From Hyalella azteca (Eukaryota; Arthropoda; Malacostraca; Amphipoda; Hyalellidae): DNA of 64,000 nt. Position 1 is the first letter of the stretch. Every line of letters starts with the position of its first letter. This document shows, piece after piece, positions 10,546-21,983 of the stretch. The notes beneath the pieces were generated by a model. It had not been told where the DNA came from. It did not search any database and saw only the letters and a program-made list of their open reading frames with translations. Location: contig NW_025931652.1 of NCBI RefSeq assembly GCF_000764305.2, positions 66,189 to 130,188 on the forward strand. The letters run 5' to 3'. A program made the translations under genes and the position numbers.

Positions 10546-11765
10546 ATCTGAACTGAAACCTAAAACTGATCCTTTGTTCGTGTATGGATAGTGGGTGTTG
10601 TCTATGAAGATGTCGGAAAAGTGTTTCACATAATGATAGGTACGGTTTTAAATTTATGTTTATCCTTATGAGCCACTTGTTTTCGAAGTTGATATGTTGT
10701 ATGGCATGTTGTGTTTGTATTGCTTCTTGGTTGGGTGGGTAATGTCCTGCGGTTATTTGTGTTATATCATCTGCAAAGGCTATGTAGTCTGTGTTGGGTA
10801 GTGGTGGTGGGAGGTCGTGGGTGTAGAAGCTGTATAGTGTAGGGGAGAGACAAGCCCCTTGGGGGACACCAGTGTGCAGTTGTATTGGGGGACCTATGTG
10901 GTTTCCTATTCTGATGGATGCTGTTCTGTCTGTAAGGTAGTCTGATAGTGTTTTGGTGAAGGACGGGTGGAGGTTAAGTTGGATGATCTTGAATTGGAGT
11001 CCGGTGTGCCAAGCCTTGTCAAAGGCTTTGGTCACATCGCGAAGCACTATGTCAGTGTTGTGTCTTTGTGCTAACTGTATGGCTAGTGTTTCGCGGAATG
11101 TGGCTAGTGCTGTGTGTGTCCCTCTGTTTCCTATTCCTATCCTCGGTGAACCAAATGTTACACGAGTTGCTGCTGGGATTGCGGTGGGGCCTTGGTCGCT
11201 TTTGAAAAGTTTGATCTGAATAGGTTTTGCGAGTCCGGGTGCGGAGATAATAGCTTTCATCCGGGTGCGGATTCATGATAGCTTTCGCCGCTGATTTTCC
11301 GTTTTTTGGGTCTCGGTTGTCATTGTGGGTTGTTGTTGATGGAGGTAGAGTTTCTCTAGAGTCGTCTTCGCCCTCTGCATTTTGTTGTGTCAGATTTAGT
11401 GAGGATCTTTTGAGATCGTCGTCATCTATGAAGTCCTTTCTGATTATTAAATCGGTGTTGTCTTCTTGTGGTTGGTTCTTTTCGTGGTTGTCGAAAAGTT
11501 GAAGACTTTGCTGGAGTCTTGGTCGGGGAAAGTAGCGTCAATGTAGTAATTTGCTTCTATAGATTTGGAGAGAATTGAGCCGAACCCCTCCTGTCTGGCG
11601 AGGCTGGCTATGTGAGCTTCTAGGATGAGTGCCGTAAGTTTGAATTGAATGATGTTGGTGAGGGTGATGTTTTGCTGGGGTATGTTCGTTTGTTTGATTA
11701 CAGTTTATATGTTGGGCGATTTCGACGTAAGTGTTTTGGCTCTTTTGTAATTCTTGGTCCTGTAC
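10546..11765 (-). pseudogene. ORF1-RT deletion fusion of a Jockey-like LINE
   Basis: The open frame at 10454-11260 starts in ORF1 sequence (APGLAKPIQIKLFKSD) and passes in frame at about 11125 into reverse transcriptase (GNRGTHTALATFRETLA). It then has KAFDKAWH, GVPQGACLSPTLYSFY and the catalytic IAFADDITQI, and becomes disordered near 10550. ORF1 sequence continues upstream to about 11765 in other frames (RKDFIDDDDLKRSS near 11430). The endonuclease and half of the RT are deleted. RT activity is unlikely because the C-terminal thumb is lost. Confidence 0.8.
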
Positions 11766-12150
11766 GATAGTTTGAGAGTGTTTTGGTGAAGGACGGGTGG
11801 AGGTTGAGTTGGATGCTCTTGTATTGGAGTCCGATGTGTCAAACCCTGTCAAAAGCTTTGCAGCACAACACCAACCCGAATGTGAATGGAATGTGGTATG
11901 GAATGCAAAAGCCCGAATGGAATGTGACTTTTTTTGCAATCGTAGCAAGGCATGGGGTTCGTTTTTTTTTGTTGCAGGTATATGTGTAGTAATTAAAAAT
12001 CTTCAGAGGGCTGTTGTTGATGAGTGAGTGATCGTTGAGGAGGATGATGTCTGGGTCGATGTTATTGTATATATTGGACAGCGCGAATTTCTTATTGTTC
12101 CAGGTTTGAACGTTGTGTTGTAATATTTTTAGTGTGCGCAGTGGAGTCAT
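11766..12150 (-). pseudogene. Mosaic of ORF2 start and an internal RT scrap
   Basis: From ATG at 12150: KILQHNVQTWNNKKF, then NNIDPDIILLNDHSL, the start of an APE-type endonuclease. At about 11870 it jumps to an RT fragment (KAFDRV, then QLNLHPSFTKTL to about 11770), which is itself fused to ORF1. At least two internal deletions are needed to explain it. Confidence 0.75.
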
Positions 12151-13610
12151 GTTTGGAGTGGAGGTTTAGAGGTTAAAGCTTTAGTTTTTTTGGATGTGGT
12201 TGTTGTAATGGTAATGATTCGGTCCATGCTGATGAAAAAGTCATTTGTAATTAGGTTGATGGTGGCTTGGTTGAACTTGAGTTTGTCGCGTCTCATCAAA
12301 TCTACTATTTTCATCGACTCTGTCCCTCACTGAGATCTTTAGTCCGTATTCCTTCTTCCGTAGCTCGTCAGTGTACCAGTTATTGCTCGGTTCCAGTGGA
12401 ACTTCACAGGCATCTTTTCTGCTTCTGAATAGTTTTACAGGTATGGGTTTGTCATGTCCCGATACCGAAATGAATGAGTCTTGAAATTGGTCGTCGCTAA
12501 GTTTCCTTTTCCGTAGGTCGAATTCACTGGAAGAATTGATTGACTGAGTCCTGTCTCGGCGGCTGTCGTCGTCAGTTGGTGAGCGGGACAGATTTAGAGT
12601 AGGATGTCGTGAGTCGTCGTCATCAATGTATTCTGTGCTTAGGTCGAAGTCAGCATTGGTGGCTTTGGTACTGGGCGAGTAGAAAAAATTAAAAATTTTT
12701 GCTGAGTCGCGGTCCGGAAATACTGCGTCTATGTTGTAATTGTCTTTTTAGAGATTGTGATAGTATTTCGCCGAATCCTTGCTGACGGGAGAGATAGGAT
12801 CAGAGCAGTAAGTTTACTTTGAGTCGAATTTGTGAGTTATGTTGTGCTGCGGGGTATTTGTTTGTTGTATAGCCTATTTCGCAATATCCACGTATGTTTG
12901 GTTGTTTTTTTGCTGAATTTTTTCCTGCTGTGTTTGTTGCTTCGTCTGGGTGACTTTACGGTACGGGCAATTTGCGGCGAGTGTGCGGTGCTCGCCTTGG
13001 CAGTTTAAACACTTTTTGGATATGTTGGTACATTGAGTGTATATATGGTCTATAGCTGCACATTCTGAACAGGATGGAGTGGTTGCGGTGCACTGGTGAG
13101 TGGGGTGATCTTCCATTTTGTAGCACTTGTAACAGATAAGGAGGTGAGTATATCTTTCCTGCTCGCATTGTGAGGGGGTGATTTTCGTATTGTAGAGGTA
13201 GAAGCCATCGGTAAGTACTCTTTGAGCTATTATAGTATCAGTTGTGATGATTTTCATCACGTGAGTGGTGAGTAATTAATTGTTTTAGTTCGTCGACGGT
13301 GTGGCTACCAACGTCCCTGTTCAGTTGTCTTACGAACATAGTTATTTTAGCCCGTAGGTCCGGTGGTATAACGGGCGTCAGGTTAATTCTTTTGAATAGT
13401 TCAGTGGCCTTACGGGAGGTCAATTTGTCAATGGCGGAAGCGTCATCCGTTACCGCGTAGAAACCGTTGATTGTATCTGTCAGTCGGATGAGAGGCGCGT
13501 CAAGTTCCTTGAATGTCGTGTTGAAGATTTTTTGTCTGTCTGTTGTCAGTCAAGGGTCAATTCTCTTGAGCTGGATACGGTAGGTTTGAGGTCTCGAGCG
13601 TTCAGTTGGT
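12147..13610 (-). pseudogene. LINE ORF1, subfamily B, nearly full length
   Basis: The second ORF1 type. N-terminal blocks are DKLTSRKATELFKRINLTP (13400) and FVRQLNRDVGSH (13330). Three zinc knuckles lie at 13140-12960 (CYKCYKMEDHPTHQC, then CSEC, then CLNCQGEHRTLAANC). The C-terminal end TSKPPLQT overlaps the ORF2 ATG by ATGA at 12147-12150. Frameshifts near 13240 and 12790-12870 and several substitutions disable it. Close counterpart at 21980-23460. Confidence 0.8.
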
Positions 13611-14110
13611 GTTGTTTGTGGGGGCGGAATGAGGGCTGATGAGGATGAAGGTGGGTAGCATGATGAGGATGAGGGTAGTCGAGATCGCGATGATTATGAT
13701 GGTGAATGGCCACTGCCTCTCGCCCTCTGGGGCAAGCCTGTCGGGTTCGGGGCGGAAGTGCCCCCTGGGGGAGGGGGCATGAGGGTATGGGTAGGGGGGA
13801 GCGAAAACACAGGTATGATAGGATTGCAGTCGTATGTACAAAAGAAATGTAGAGACAGGCAAAAAAGTAAAGTCACTAATTCCTAGCGACACTCACGACA
13901 CGAAGGCTGCTAATCCAAGGTTGGAGGCTGCTGGTCTGAGGCTTCCAAGGGAGCACAAGGAGAACACCACACTAGTTGCCACGAGGGGCCTAGGAGTGGC
14001 ATGTATGTGTGTGTGCGGTGCCACTAGGAAAGAGTGGAAAAGAACAAGAGGTGGCGCCGAGTGGCCAGAAAGAAGGAGAAATGGAAAGACAGTAGGAGAT
14101 GAAAAGGCGC
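13610..14110 (-). promoter_or_regulatory. LINE 5' leader, long form
   Basis: The most complete leader, with the 23.46-24.00 kb copy. Beyond the tagcgacactcac block it extends through a cacgaggggcctaggagtgg block and a region ending near gaaaaggcgcattgcgc at 14100. There it meets the 3' UTR of the neighbouring element with no poly(A). A promoter is inferred, not seen. Confidence 0.55.
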
Positions 14111-14453
14111 ATTGCGCATAATTGGCTTGGCTATAGATGGTTTGGGTTGGGGAAGGGGGTTGGGAACCCGTCGGGGCTTTGGATACTTCAGGAAGGTAGG
14201 TGATGGGGGGGCGGGGTTGGTGGTTCTCTATTTACATATGTACATACATTTTCGCTTTTTTGTATTTTTTTTGCTTTTTTTATACATTTTTTGTATTTAT
14301 TTTATTAGATATAAGTAGATGGGTGGTGATGATGATTGATGATGATGAAGAAGATGAAGGCGATGGGTGAGTCGCTCGAGACTCAGAGGAAGGTAGAGTT
14401 AGTTCTTTGGTTTCGGCCACGTCTTTACTGTACGTCACTCTCGTTGAGTAACG
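14110..14453 (-). other. LINE 3' UTR / tail-to-head junction
   Basis: Non-coding stretch after the RT frame. It is A-rich on the minus strand (14220-14310) and then has an aacccgtcggggctttgg block that recurs at 24030. The boundary between this element's 3' end and the next leader cannot be placed exactly, because the same tail-to-head sequence occurs twice. Confidence 0.5.
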
Positions 14454-16480
14454 TCAGTCTGTCATGGCGATGGTGTCATGAGTGTTTAGTGTTGTGTTGT
14501 TTTGGGACCAGCTACACCCAACCGTTATGAGAAGGTGCTGCCTTGCTATGGCGTGTGGGGGGAGTGTCAGTTGGTTGAAGAGTTGGGGATCGTATGTTTT
14601 GATGGTGGACCAGGTTTTGCGTGCTTGTTGGTGGAGGACTGTGTTTATTGTGGGAATGTTGCATTGTTCATGTAGTGTTTGGAAGGATATGAAGTCGGAC
14701 CAGTGTGTGTTTGTGATGAATTTCAGAGCCTTATTCTGGACTTTTTGCAGTTGGGATATTGCTGTTTTGGATAGTGTGTGTAGGGGTATTGGGGGATAAA
14801 TGAGGGCTGACCTAACAAGGGTGAGGTATAGAGTGCGTTTTATATTCGGAGGAAGGTGATAGAATCTGTAAATTTTATTAACATTTGTAAGGGCTATTGC
14901 TTTCCTAACTGTTACTTGGGACCTAAATCCATTTGTTGTAAATTGTAAACCTAAAACCTTACCGTTGTTTGTGTATGGGTAGTGAATGTTGTCTATGAAT
15001 ATGTCAGATGTATTTTTTCTATTGATGGGATGATTTTGAACTTGGCAGTATTGGGTATTGGTCCTAATTAACCATTTGTTTTGAATGTATATGTTGGATG
15101 GCGTGTTGTGTTTGTTGTGCAGCATAGTTGTGTTTGTAGCGTCCAGTTGTTATTTGTGTTATGTCGTCTGCAAATGCTATGTAATCTGTGTTGGGTAGTG
15201 GTGGTGGGAGGTCATGTGTGTAGAAGCTGTATAATGTGGGGCAGAGAAAAGCCCCTTGGGGGACACCAGTGTGCAGTTGTATTGGGGGACCTACGTGGTT
15301 GCCTATTCTGATGGATGCTGTTCTGTCTGTAAGGTAGTCTGCAAGTGTTTTAGTGAAGGATGGGTGGAGGTTAAGTTGGATGATTTTGTGTTGTAGTCCG
15401 GCGTGCCAAACCTTATCGAAGGCTTTGGCCACGTCGCGGAGCACTATGTCGGTGGTTTGTTTTTGTGCTGTGTTTATGGCGAGTGTTTCGTGGAATGTGG
15501 CCAGTGCTGTATGTGTCCCTCTGTGTTTCCTAAAACCTTGTTGCCTATTGTTGTGGATGGTGAGGTGTTCTTATAGTCTGTTGTTAAGTGTTTTGTCCAA
15601 GAGCTTCCCGTGTATGTCTAGTAATGAAATTGGTCTGTAGTTTTTAACTTGGTGTTGTGATGTGTTGGGTTTGGGTAAGAAGATCATAATGGCGAGTTTC
15701 AGTGAGTCAGGGAAGTATCCAGCGGAGATGGAGTGGTTGAATATGTATAGAAGGTAATGTGTCATATTTTTGGGTAGATGTTTGAGTTGAAGGGTTGTGA
15801 TGCCTGTGGGGCCGGGTGCTTTCTGTTTAAATGTTTTGAGTGTACGTTGTAGTTCTCTGATGGTAATGGGTGGGAAGTCTACTGGGTGGAGTCTTGTAAG
15901 GTCGCCAGTATTGTATGGAGAAATGAGGTGTATATTGTTGTTGACTTGGTCTTGTATGGTGTAAATGTGTTCAATGTCAAAGTCTTCCTTGTTTGTGTCG
16001 TTCTTTGTGAATATGTCCTGCCAGTGCTTTCGAAAAATGGGTTCTTTCTCTACTGGTGTGTCGTGTTGTATGTTGTTGTGTTTAAGGTATGGTATGTTTT
16101 GTTTGGTGTTGGAACCTAGCATGCGTTTTAGGGAACACCAGAATTTTTTGGGATCTGTCTGTGTTTCCAGAGTGGTGATGAGGTCCTGCCATGTCTGTGT
16201 TTGTATGTGTCTGTATACTGTTTGGAGTTGTTGGCGTAGGGCAATGAGTTGTCTGTTGAGTGCAATAATACTGATGGTCCGTATGTGTGGATGTGTTGGA
16301 GTGTAGCTTGATAGTGTATTTGTATGAGTAATGTTTCATGGTTAGGTTTGATGCTGGGAATGATGCGGTGTGTTATAGTGGGGATGAAGGTGTTGGTTGC
16401 GTCCTGTATGTGTTGTGTCCAGTTGTCTAAATGTGTATCTATTTCTTCTAAAGTAGGGTTTGTTTGTGTGGGGACTGTGT
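14454..16480 (-). pseudogene. Jockey-like LINE ORF2: reverse transcriptase
   Basis: Carries the RT of the most complete element. Fingers: QKAPGPTGITTLQLKHLPK (15815) and NYRPISLLDIHGKLLDKTL (15640). After an in-frame TAA at about 15572: KAFDKVWHAGLQ (15420), GVPQGAFLCPTLYSFY (15260) and catalytic IAFADDITQI (15175). Thumb and C-terminus: FTLVRSALIYPP-like and LQKVQNKALKFI (14730), ending near 14454. No RNase H domain follows, as in the Jockey clade. Frameshifts lie near 16470 and 15070. GAFLCP replaces the GACLSP seen in the other copies. Confidence 0.88.
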
Positions 16481-17223
16481 TCTGGAATCTGGGATAGTGT
16501 TTGTTTGTATTGGGTCCAGTTGGCTCTATGGAAGGATCTGCGGGGGCGAATGGGAATTTGTATGGGGTTAGCAGAAATTTTGGCTATTATTGGAATGTGG
16601 TCTGAAGGTGTGATGGGTCCTGGTTGTAGGTGTATGTTGTGGAATGCTTTGTTGTTGGTTAGGACTATGTCTGGTGATGTTGTGCTGTTGTGTGTGATGA
16701 GGGTTGGGAAGTATGGGCCGATGTGGGTGCACTTGTGTCGGGTTATGAGCGAGTGTAATTGTTTGCCTACTTGGTTGGAGGATGAGTTCTCTAGTGTGGT
16801 GTGTCGTGCGTTTAGGTCTGCGAGGAGGTATACGGGATGAGGCCTGTTCAAAAGTGTGTGGAAGTCGATGTAGTTGATGTAGTCTGTGCGGGGTGGGATG
16901 TATGTCGTTCCTATTGTGATGGGTCCTTGTTGGGTATCTATTGTGATTGCTAGCATGTCTGTATGGAAGTTGTCGTGTAGTTTGTATGTGATGTGGCGTT
17001 TGATTGCTATGGCAGCACCGGAGTGGATTGTTTTGTCTTTATTGCAGGTGTGTACGTTATAATTTAATATTTTGAGTGGATTGTTGGTGTCTGTGATGGA
17101 GTGGTCGTTGATTAGTATTATGTCAGGGTCTATGTGGTTGTAGATATTTGCGAGAGTGTATCTGTTGTGTTGCCAGTGACGGACGTTGTGCTGTATTATC
17201 TTTAGAGAGGGCGAGGGGGTCAT
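16342..17223 (-). pseudogene. Jockey-like LINE ORF2: APE-type endonuclease
   Basis: A 293-codon open stretch from the ORF2 ATG, with IIQHNVRHWQHNR, DPDIILINDHS, TIGTTYIPPR, LLADLNARHTTLE, TSPDIVLTN and the terminal SDHIPIIAKI. These are the ordered blocks of the apurinic-type endonuclease that nicks DNA for target-primed reverse transcription. The Glu usually found in the second block is not visible (IND instead). The last ~40 codons are out of frame with the RT because of a frameshift near 16470. The ATG overlaps the ORF1 stop (ATGA). Confidence 0.88.
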
Positions 17224-18474
17224 TGTGATGGGTGCTTGAATGTGGAGTGCTTTGTCTTTTTGGTGGTTGTTATCGAATGTTTGTCCATGTTGGTGAAGAT
17301 GTCGTGGGGAATGATATTTGTTAGAGGTGTTTGTATCCTTAGTTTGTCACGTTTCAGGTAGCCGATTACTTTTGAAGAGTCTGCGTCTTTCACCGAGAGC
17401 TTCAGTCCGTAGTCTTTCTTCCTAAATTCTTCGGCGTACCAAAGGTTAGATGGGTCAGGGGGGATTTCTACTTTATCTCTGGAGCTCCTAAATAGTTTGA
17501 TGGGGATCGGATCGTCGAGTCCTGGTCCTGTGATGAATGAGTCTTTGTACTGATCGTCAATGCTTTTTCTCTTTCTGGGGTCATGGTCCACGTTATGGGC
17601 TACGGGTTTCGGGGGCGGAGGGTCATTTTTTTGTCCATCGTCGTCTTTTGGCTGTTGGGAAAGGTTGAGTGTTGAGCGCCTCAGGTCGTCATCGTCAATG
17701 AATTCGGTCTCGGTGATGAAGTCAGTGTCGGAGGTCTTGGTCTCTGGTGTGTTGTAGAAGAAATTGAAGATTTTTGCAGAGTCTCTGTCTGGGAACGTAG
17801 CGTCAATGTCATAGTTAGCTTTCAGAGACTTGGAGAGTATGGTGCCGAACCCCTCCTGGCGGGAGAGGCTGGCGATGTGAGCTTCTAGTATTATAGCGGT
17901 CAGTTTCAGTTGAGTTTTGTCTGTTAATGTCAGGCTGTGTTGGGGGACGTTAGTTTGCTGTATTGCCTGTTTGGCGATGTCCACGTAGGTTTGATTGGTC
18001 TTTGTCTTAATCGTCTCGGTCTGTATTTGTTGTTTGTGTTGTATTTTCTGTTTGCGGTAGGGACAGTTTGCTGCTAGTGTTCGGTGATCATTTTGGCAAT
18101 TGAGACATTTTTTGAATGTGTTTAAGCATTTGGTGTAGGTGTGATCCTTGGCAGCGCATTCTGAGCATGAAGGTGTAGTTGAGGTGCATAGGTGAGTTGG
18201 GTGATCTTCAAATTTGTAGCATTTGTAACAGATGAGAAGGTGTGTATAGTGTTCTTGTTCACATTGTGATGGAGTGATTTTGGTGTTGTACATGTAGAAA
18301 CCGTGTGTGAGTATTCGCTGTGCTATCGTGGTGTCTGGTGATTATTTTGATGACGTATGTATAGTGTTTTATTTTGATAATGTCCTGAATTTGTAGCCAG
18401 TTTTGTTGGGTTGTAATCTCGTGTTTGATTTCGGCTGGGCTGTGGCTACCAACGTCCTTGTCTAGTTGTCTATG
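17220..18474 (-). pseudogene. Jockey-like LINE ORF1, subfamily A
   Basis: The longest ORF1 frame: 357 codons from 18293 to the TGA at 17220. It starts at MYNTKITPSQCEQEHY and has three CCHC knuckles at residues ~25-75. The middle helix is LTAIILEAHIASLSRQEGFG, then an EFIDDDDLRR acidic patch, DHDPRKRK and PIKLFRSS. The N-terminal ~100 codons are missing: at 18474 the RQLDKDVGSH sequence is fused directly to leader sequence. A frameshift near 18340 separates the two parts. Expected role: RNA-binding Gag-like protein. Confidence 0.85.
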
Positions 18475-18682
18475 GGGATAAGGGGAGGGGAGGGAGCGAA
18501 AACACAGGTATATGATGGGACTGCAGTCGTATATACAAAAGAATGGTAGAAACAGAGGCAAAAAAGTAGAGTCACTAATTCCTAGCGACACTTACGGCAC
18601 GAAGGCTGCTAATCCCAAGGCGAAGCTGCAGGTAAGTCACGAGAGAGCACAGTAAGAACCACCAACAGTGACCACGAGGGGC
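18475..18682 (-). promoter_or_regulatory. LINE 5' leader, truncated
   Basis: Near-identical to 8282-8492, including the abrupt fusion to an ORF2 endonuclease fragment of another copy on its upstream side. The ORF1-proximal part of the leader is deleted. Confidence 0.65.
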
Positions 18683-19125
18683 CTCTAGTGTGGTGTGTCT
18701 GGCGTTTAGGTCTGCGAGGAAGTATACGGGATGAGGCCTATTCAATAGTGTGTGGAAGTCTATGTAGTTTATATAGCCTGTGCGGGGTGGGATGAATGTC
18801 CTTCCAATTATGATGGGTCCTTGTTGGATGTCTATTGTGATTGCAAGCATGTCTGTATGGAAGTTATCGTGTAGTTTGTACTGGATACGACGTTTGATTG
18901 CGATGGCAGCACCGGAGTGAATTGTGTTGTCTTTATTGCTGGTGTGAACATTTTAATTGAATATTTTGAGTGGAGTGTTATTGTCTGTAATGGAGTGATC
19001 GTTTATTAGTATTATGTCTGGGTCTACATGGTTGTAAATGTTTGCAAGAATGAATCTCTTGTTGTGCCAGTAACGGACGTTGTGTTGTATTATCTTTAGG
19101 GAGGGCGTGGGGGTCATTGTGATGG
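18683..19125 (-). pseudogene. LINE ORF2 endonuclease start, 3'-truncated
   Basis: ATG overlapping the ORF1 stop, then the EN N-terminus to LADLNARHTTLE, then the leader junction. It differs from 8493-8925 by only a few bases and shares the same frame break near the AATTGAATAT stretch (18955). Confidence 0.8.
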
Positions 19126-20240
19126 GTGTTTAAATGTGGAGTGCTTTGTCTTTTTGGTGGTTGTTGTCGAATCGGCGTCCTCAGTCTGGGTTTCGGGCTG
19201 GTTGTAAAAGAAGCTGAATATTTTGGCTGAGTCCCTGTCCGGAAAAGTCGCGTCAATGTCATAGTTAGTCTTCAAGGATTTGGATAGTATACTGCCGAAC
19301 CCTTCGTGGCGGGAGAGGCTGGCAATGTGAGCTTCGAGTATAATTGCGGTCAGTTTAATAGGTATCGAGTCCTCGGTGTTTAAATGCAACAAAAATTGTA
19401 TACAAGATACTGCCTATAATAAATTGAGTTCGACTATTTTCCTTTCAGTTGCGTCTTGTCCGTCAGAGTCAGGCTGTGTTGGGGTACGTTGGTTTGCTGT
19501 ATTGCCTGTTTGGCAATGTCGACGTCAGTTTGGTTTGTTTTCTGTTTGATAGTCTCTGTTTGTCTCTGTTTGTGTTGTATTTTTTGTTTGCTGTATGGAC
19601 AGTTGGCGGCTAGAGTTCGGTGGTCATTGTGGCAATTGAGGCATCTCTTGAAAATGTTGGTACATTGCGTGTATGTATGGTCTTGCGCGGCGCATTCGGA
19701 ACATGAGGGAGTGATGGAGGTGTATTGATGTGTAGGGTGGTCTTCTATATTATAACATTTGTAACATATGAGTAGGTGTGTGTATTCTTCTTGTTCGCAC
19801 TGTGATGGTGTAATTTTAGTGTTGTACATATAGAAACCATTTTTGAGTACGCGTTGGGCTATTGTGGTGTCAGTGGTTATGATTTTAATGACGTGTGTGT
19901 AGTGTTCGATTTTAATGATGTCTTTTATGTGTAGCCAGTTCTGCTGTGTGGTTATTTCATGTTTGATTTCGTCGGCTGAGTGGCTACCTACGTCCTTGTC
20001 AAGTTGTCTCACAAAAATGATCCGTTTTGCTCGTAGGTCAGGCGGTACAATTGGGGTCAGGTTAATTTGTCTGAAGGCTTCTGTCGCTTTTTTTGATGTC
20101 AGTTTGTCAATCGCAGTAGCGTCATCAGTGACAGCGTAAAAGCCCGTAGCTGTGTCTGTCAGTCAAATGAGTGGAGCGTCGAGTTCTTTAAATGTGGTTT
20201 GAAAAATTTTAGGCCGGTCGGTAGGAAGTCTGGGGTCGAT
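19114..20240 (-). pseudogene. LINE ORF1, subfamily A, internally deleted
   Basis: The N-terminal half (19434-20012) has RQLDKDVGSHSADEIKHEI and three knuckles. The ~93-bp insert (19352-19444) follows, then KLTAIILEAHIASLSRHEG. A ~550-bp deletion then joins ETQTEDAD directly to the STTTTKKTKH tail at about 19172. It ends in the ATGA overlap with ORF2. Confidence 0.8.
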
Positions 20241-20591
20241 TTTCTTGAGTTGAATTCTATAGGTCTGGGGTCTCGAGCGTTCATGAGTGCTTGGTGATTG
20301 ATGTGATGATGATGATAGATGGTGCCGTGATGATACAGATGGAAGTCGGGGTCTTGATGATGATGGTGGGGGGCCACTGCCTCTCGCCCTCTGGGGCAAG
20401 TCCGTCGATTTCGAGGCAGAGGTGCCCCCTGTGGGAGGGGGGAGCGAAAACACAAGTATATGATGGGATTGCAGTCGTATGTACAAAAGAAAGGTAGAGC
20501 CAGAGGCCAAAAATGAAAGTCACTAATTCCTAGCGACACTCACGACACGAAGGCTGCTAATCCAAGGTAAGGCTGCTGGTCTGAGGCTTCT
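20240..20591 (-). promoter_or_regulatory. LINE 5' leader
   Basis: Same leader blocks as 8118-8492 and 13610-13990. It is truncated at 20591, where it is fused to the zinc-knuckle region of yet another ORF1. Confidence 0.6.
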
Positions 20592-21375
20592 TCAAATGAT
20601 CTTTGTTTATTTTTTTGCGATATGGACAATTAGCGGCTGGTGTGCGGTGGTCGTTGTAGCAGTTGAGGCATCTCTTGTAAGTGTTAGTGCATTGTCTGTA
20701 TGTGTGGTCTTTTTCGGCACATTCGGAATAGAGGGAGTGGTGGATGTGCATTGCTGTGTAGGGTGGTCTTCTATTTGGTAACATTTGTAGCATATGAGTA
20801 GGCGTGTGTACTGTTCTTGTTCGCATCGTGATGGGGTGATTTTGGTGTTGTACATGTAAAGCCCATTTGTGAGTATTCGTTGGGCTATTGTGTCGGTGGT
20901 AACTATTTTGATAATGTGGGTGTAATGTTTAATTTTAAGGACGGCATGTACGTATGTGTAGCCAAGTCTGTTGAGTCGAAATTTTGTGTTTTATTTCGTC
21001 GGCGGTGCGGCGTCCTACGTCTCGGTCGAGTTGTCGTACGATTATGGTCCGATTGGCTCTAAGGTCGGGGGGTATAATGGGTGTCAGATTTATTTTCAGG
21101 AATGCATCGGTCGCTATTCTTGAAGTCAATTTGTCAATTGCAGTAGCGCCGTCGGTTACAGCGTAGAAACCAGTGGCAGTGTCAGTCAGTCGGACAAGCG
21201 GTGCGGTAAGTTTGGGTCGGTCGGTGGGTATTCTTGGGTCGATTTTTTTTCAGTTGGATGCGGTAGGTCTGGGATCTCGAGCGTTCTGATGAGTTTGGTG
21301 GTGGGTTGGATGAAGATGAGGGAGGTTGACGTGATGAGTGAGATGGGAGTCTGGGTCCTTATGATCTTATGATGA
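20592..21375 (-). pseudogene. LINE ORF1 N-terminal half, divergent copy
   Basis: A heavily frameshifted fourth ORF1 lineage. It has RANRTIIVRQLDRDVGRR (21050), the MYNTKITPSRCEQEQY stretch (20850) and CYKCYQIEDHPTQQC, with the second knuckle altered (TPSIPNVPKK, frame-shifted) and the third near 20650. It is cut at 20592 in the region following the knuckles. Its leader is almost entirely missing. Confidence 0.7.
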
Positions 21376-21379
21376 GTTC

Positions 21380-21833
21380 GGGACTTCCTAGTCCCCAGTC
21401 ACGCTGATGCGCCGCCTTCGTCGTCCTCCATAGCGGAGTCGTCGCTAGGCACGTCACCCCGCCCTGAGGTCCCGAATGTAACGTTGGACGTGTTCCGTAT
21501 ATTTACCTTCCTTTGGGCCAGTTTATGCAATATGCTGTTGCTTGTCACTTCCTGAGGATAGTTAACCATTACTGGACAATCCGGGATATCTCTCAACCAA
21601 TTGTCCAGTCGTCTCTTGTAAGTTGCAAAGGTGTACTCCCCTCCTCTCAGAACTTTTGGCAAGACATTAAAGAGCCTCGGTCTTACCACGGACAGTGATC
21701 CCTCTCGAAGGGTCTGTACTCTGGTCTCGGCTCGGTTATTAAATAGGACAACCTCGCACAGTCTCCCTCTCCTTTTGTTGTAACGTGTCACTATTCTGGA
21801 GGTCTCACTTTCAAAGTTGGGAGCCAGTACTTT
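21380..21833 (-). pseudogene. CR1-like non-LTR element, C-terminal end
   Basis: An open frame (21399-21791) encodes the tail of a CR1/Rex1-like RT: TLREGSLSVVRPRLFNVLP followed by FATYKRRLDNWLRDIPDCP. Its left end is the same family as positions 1-90. It is joined at 21833 to a LINE ORF2 start, so it interrupts the Jockey-like array. Confidence 0.8.
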
Positions 21834-21983
21834 AGAGGGCTGTTGTTGATGAGTGAGTGATCGTTGAGGAAGATGATGTCTAGGTCGATGTTATTGTAAA
21901 TGTTGGACCGCGCGAATTTCTTGTTGTTCCAGGTTTGGACGTTGTGTTATAATATTTTTAGCGTGCGCAGTGGAGTCATGTTT
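21834..21983 (-). pseudogene. LINE ORF2 start, truncated
   Basis: About 50 codons from the ATG at 21983, collinear with 11990-12150, cut by the CR1-like fragment. Confidence 0.75.

Noticed and set aside
11783..12027. Plus-strand frames over the LINE mosaic
   Set aside because: Antisense shadows of ORF2 and RT fragments.
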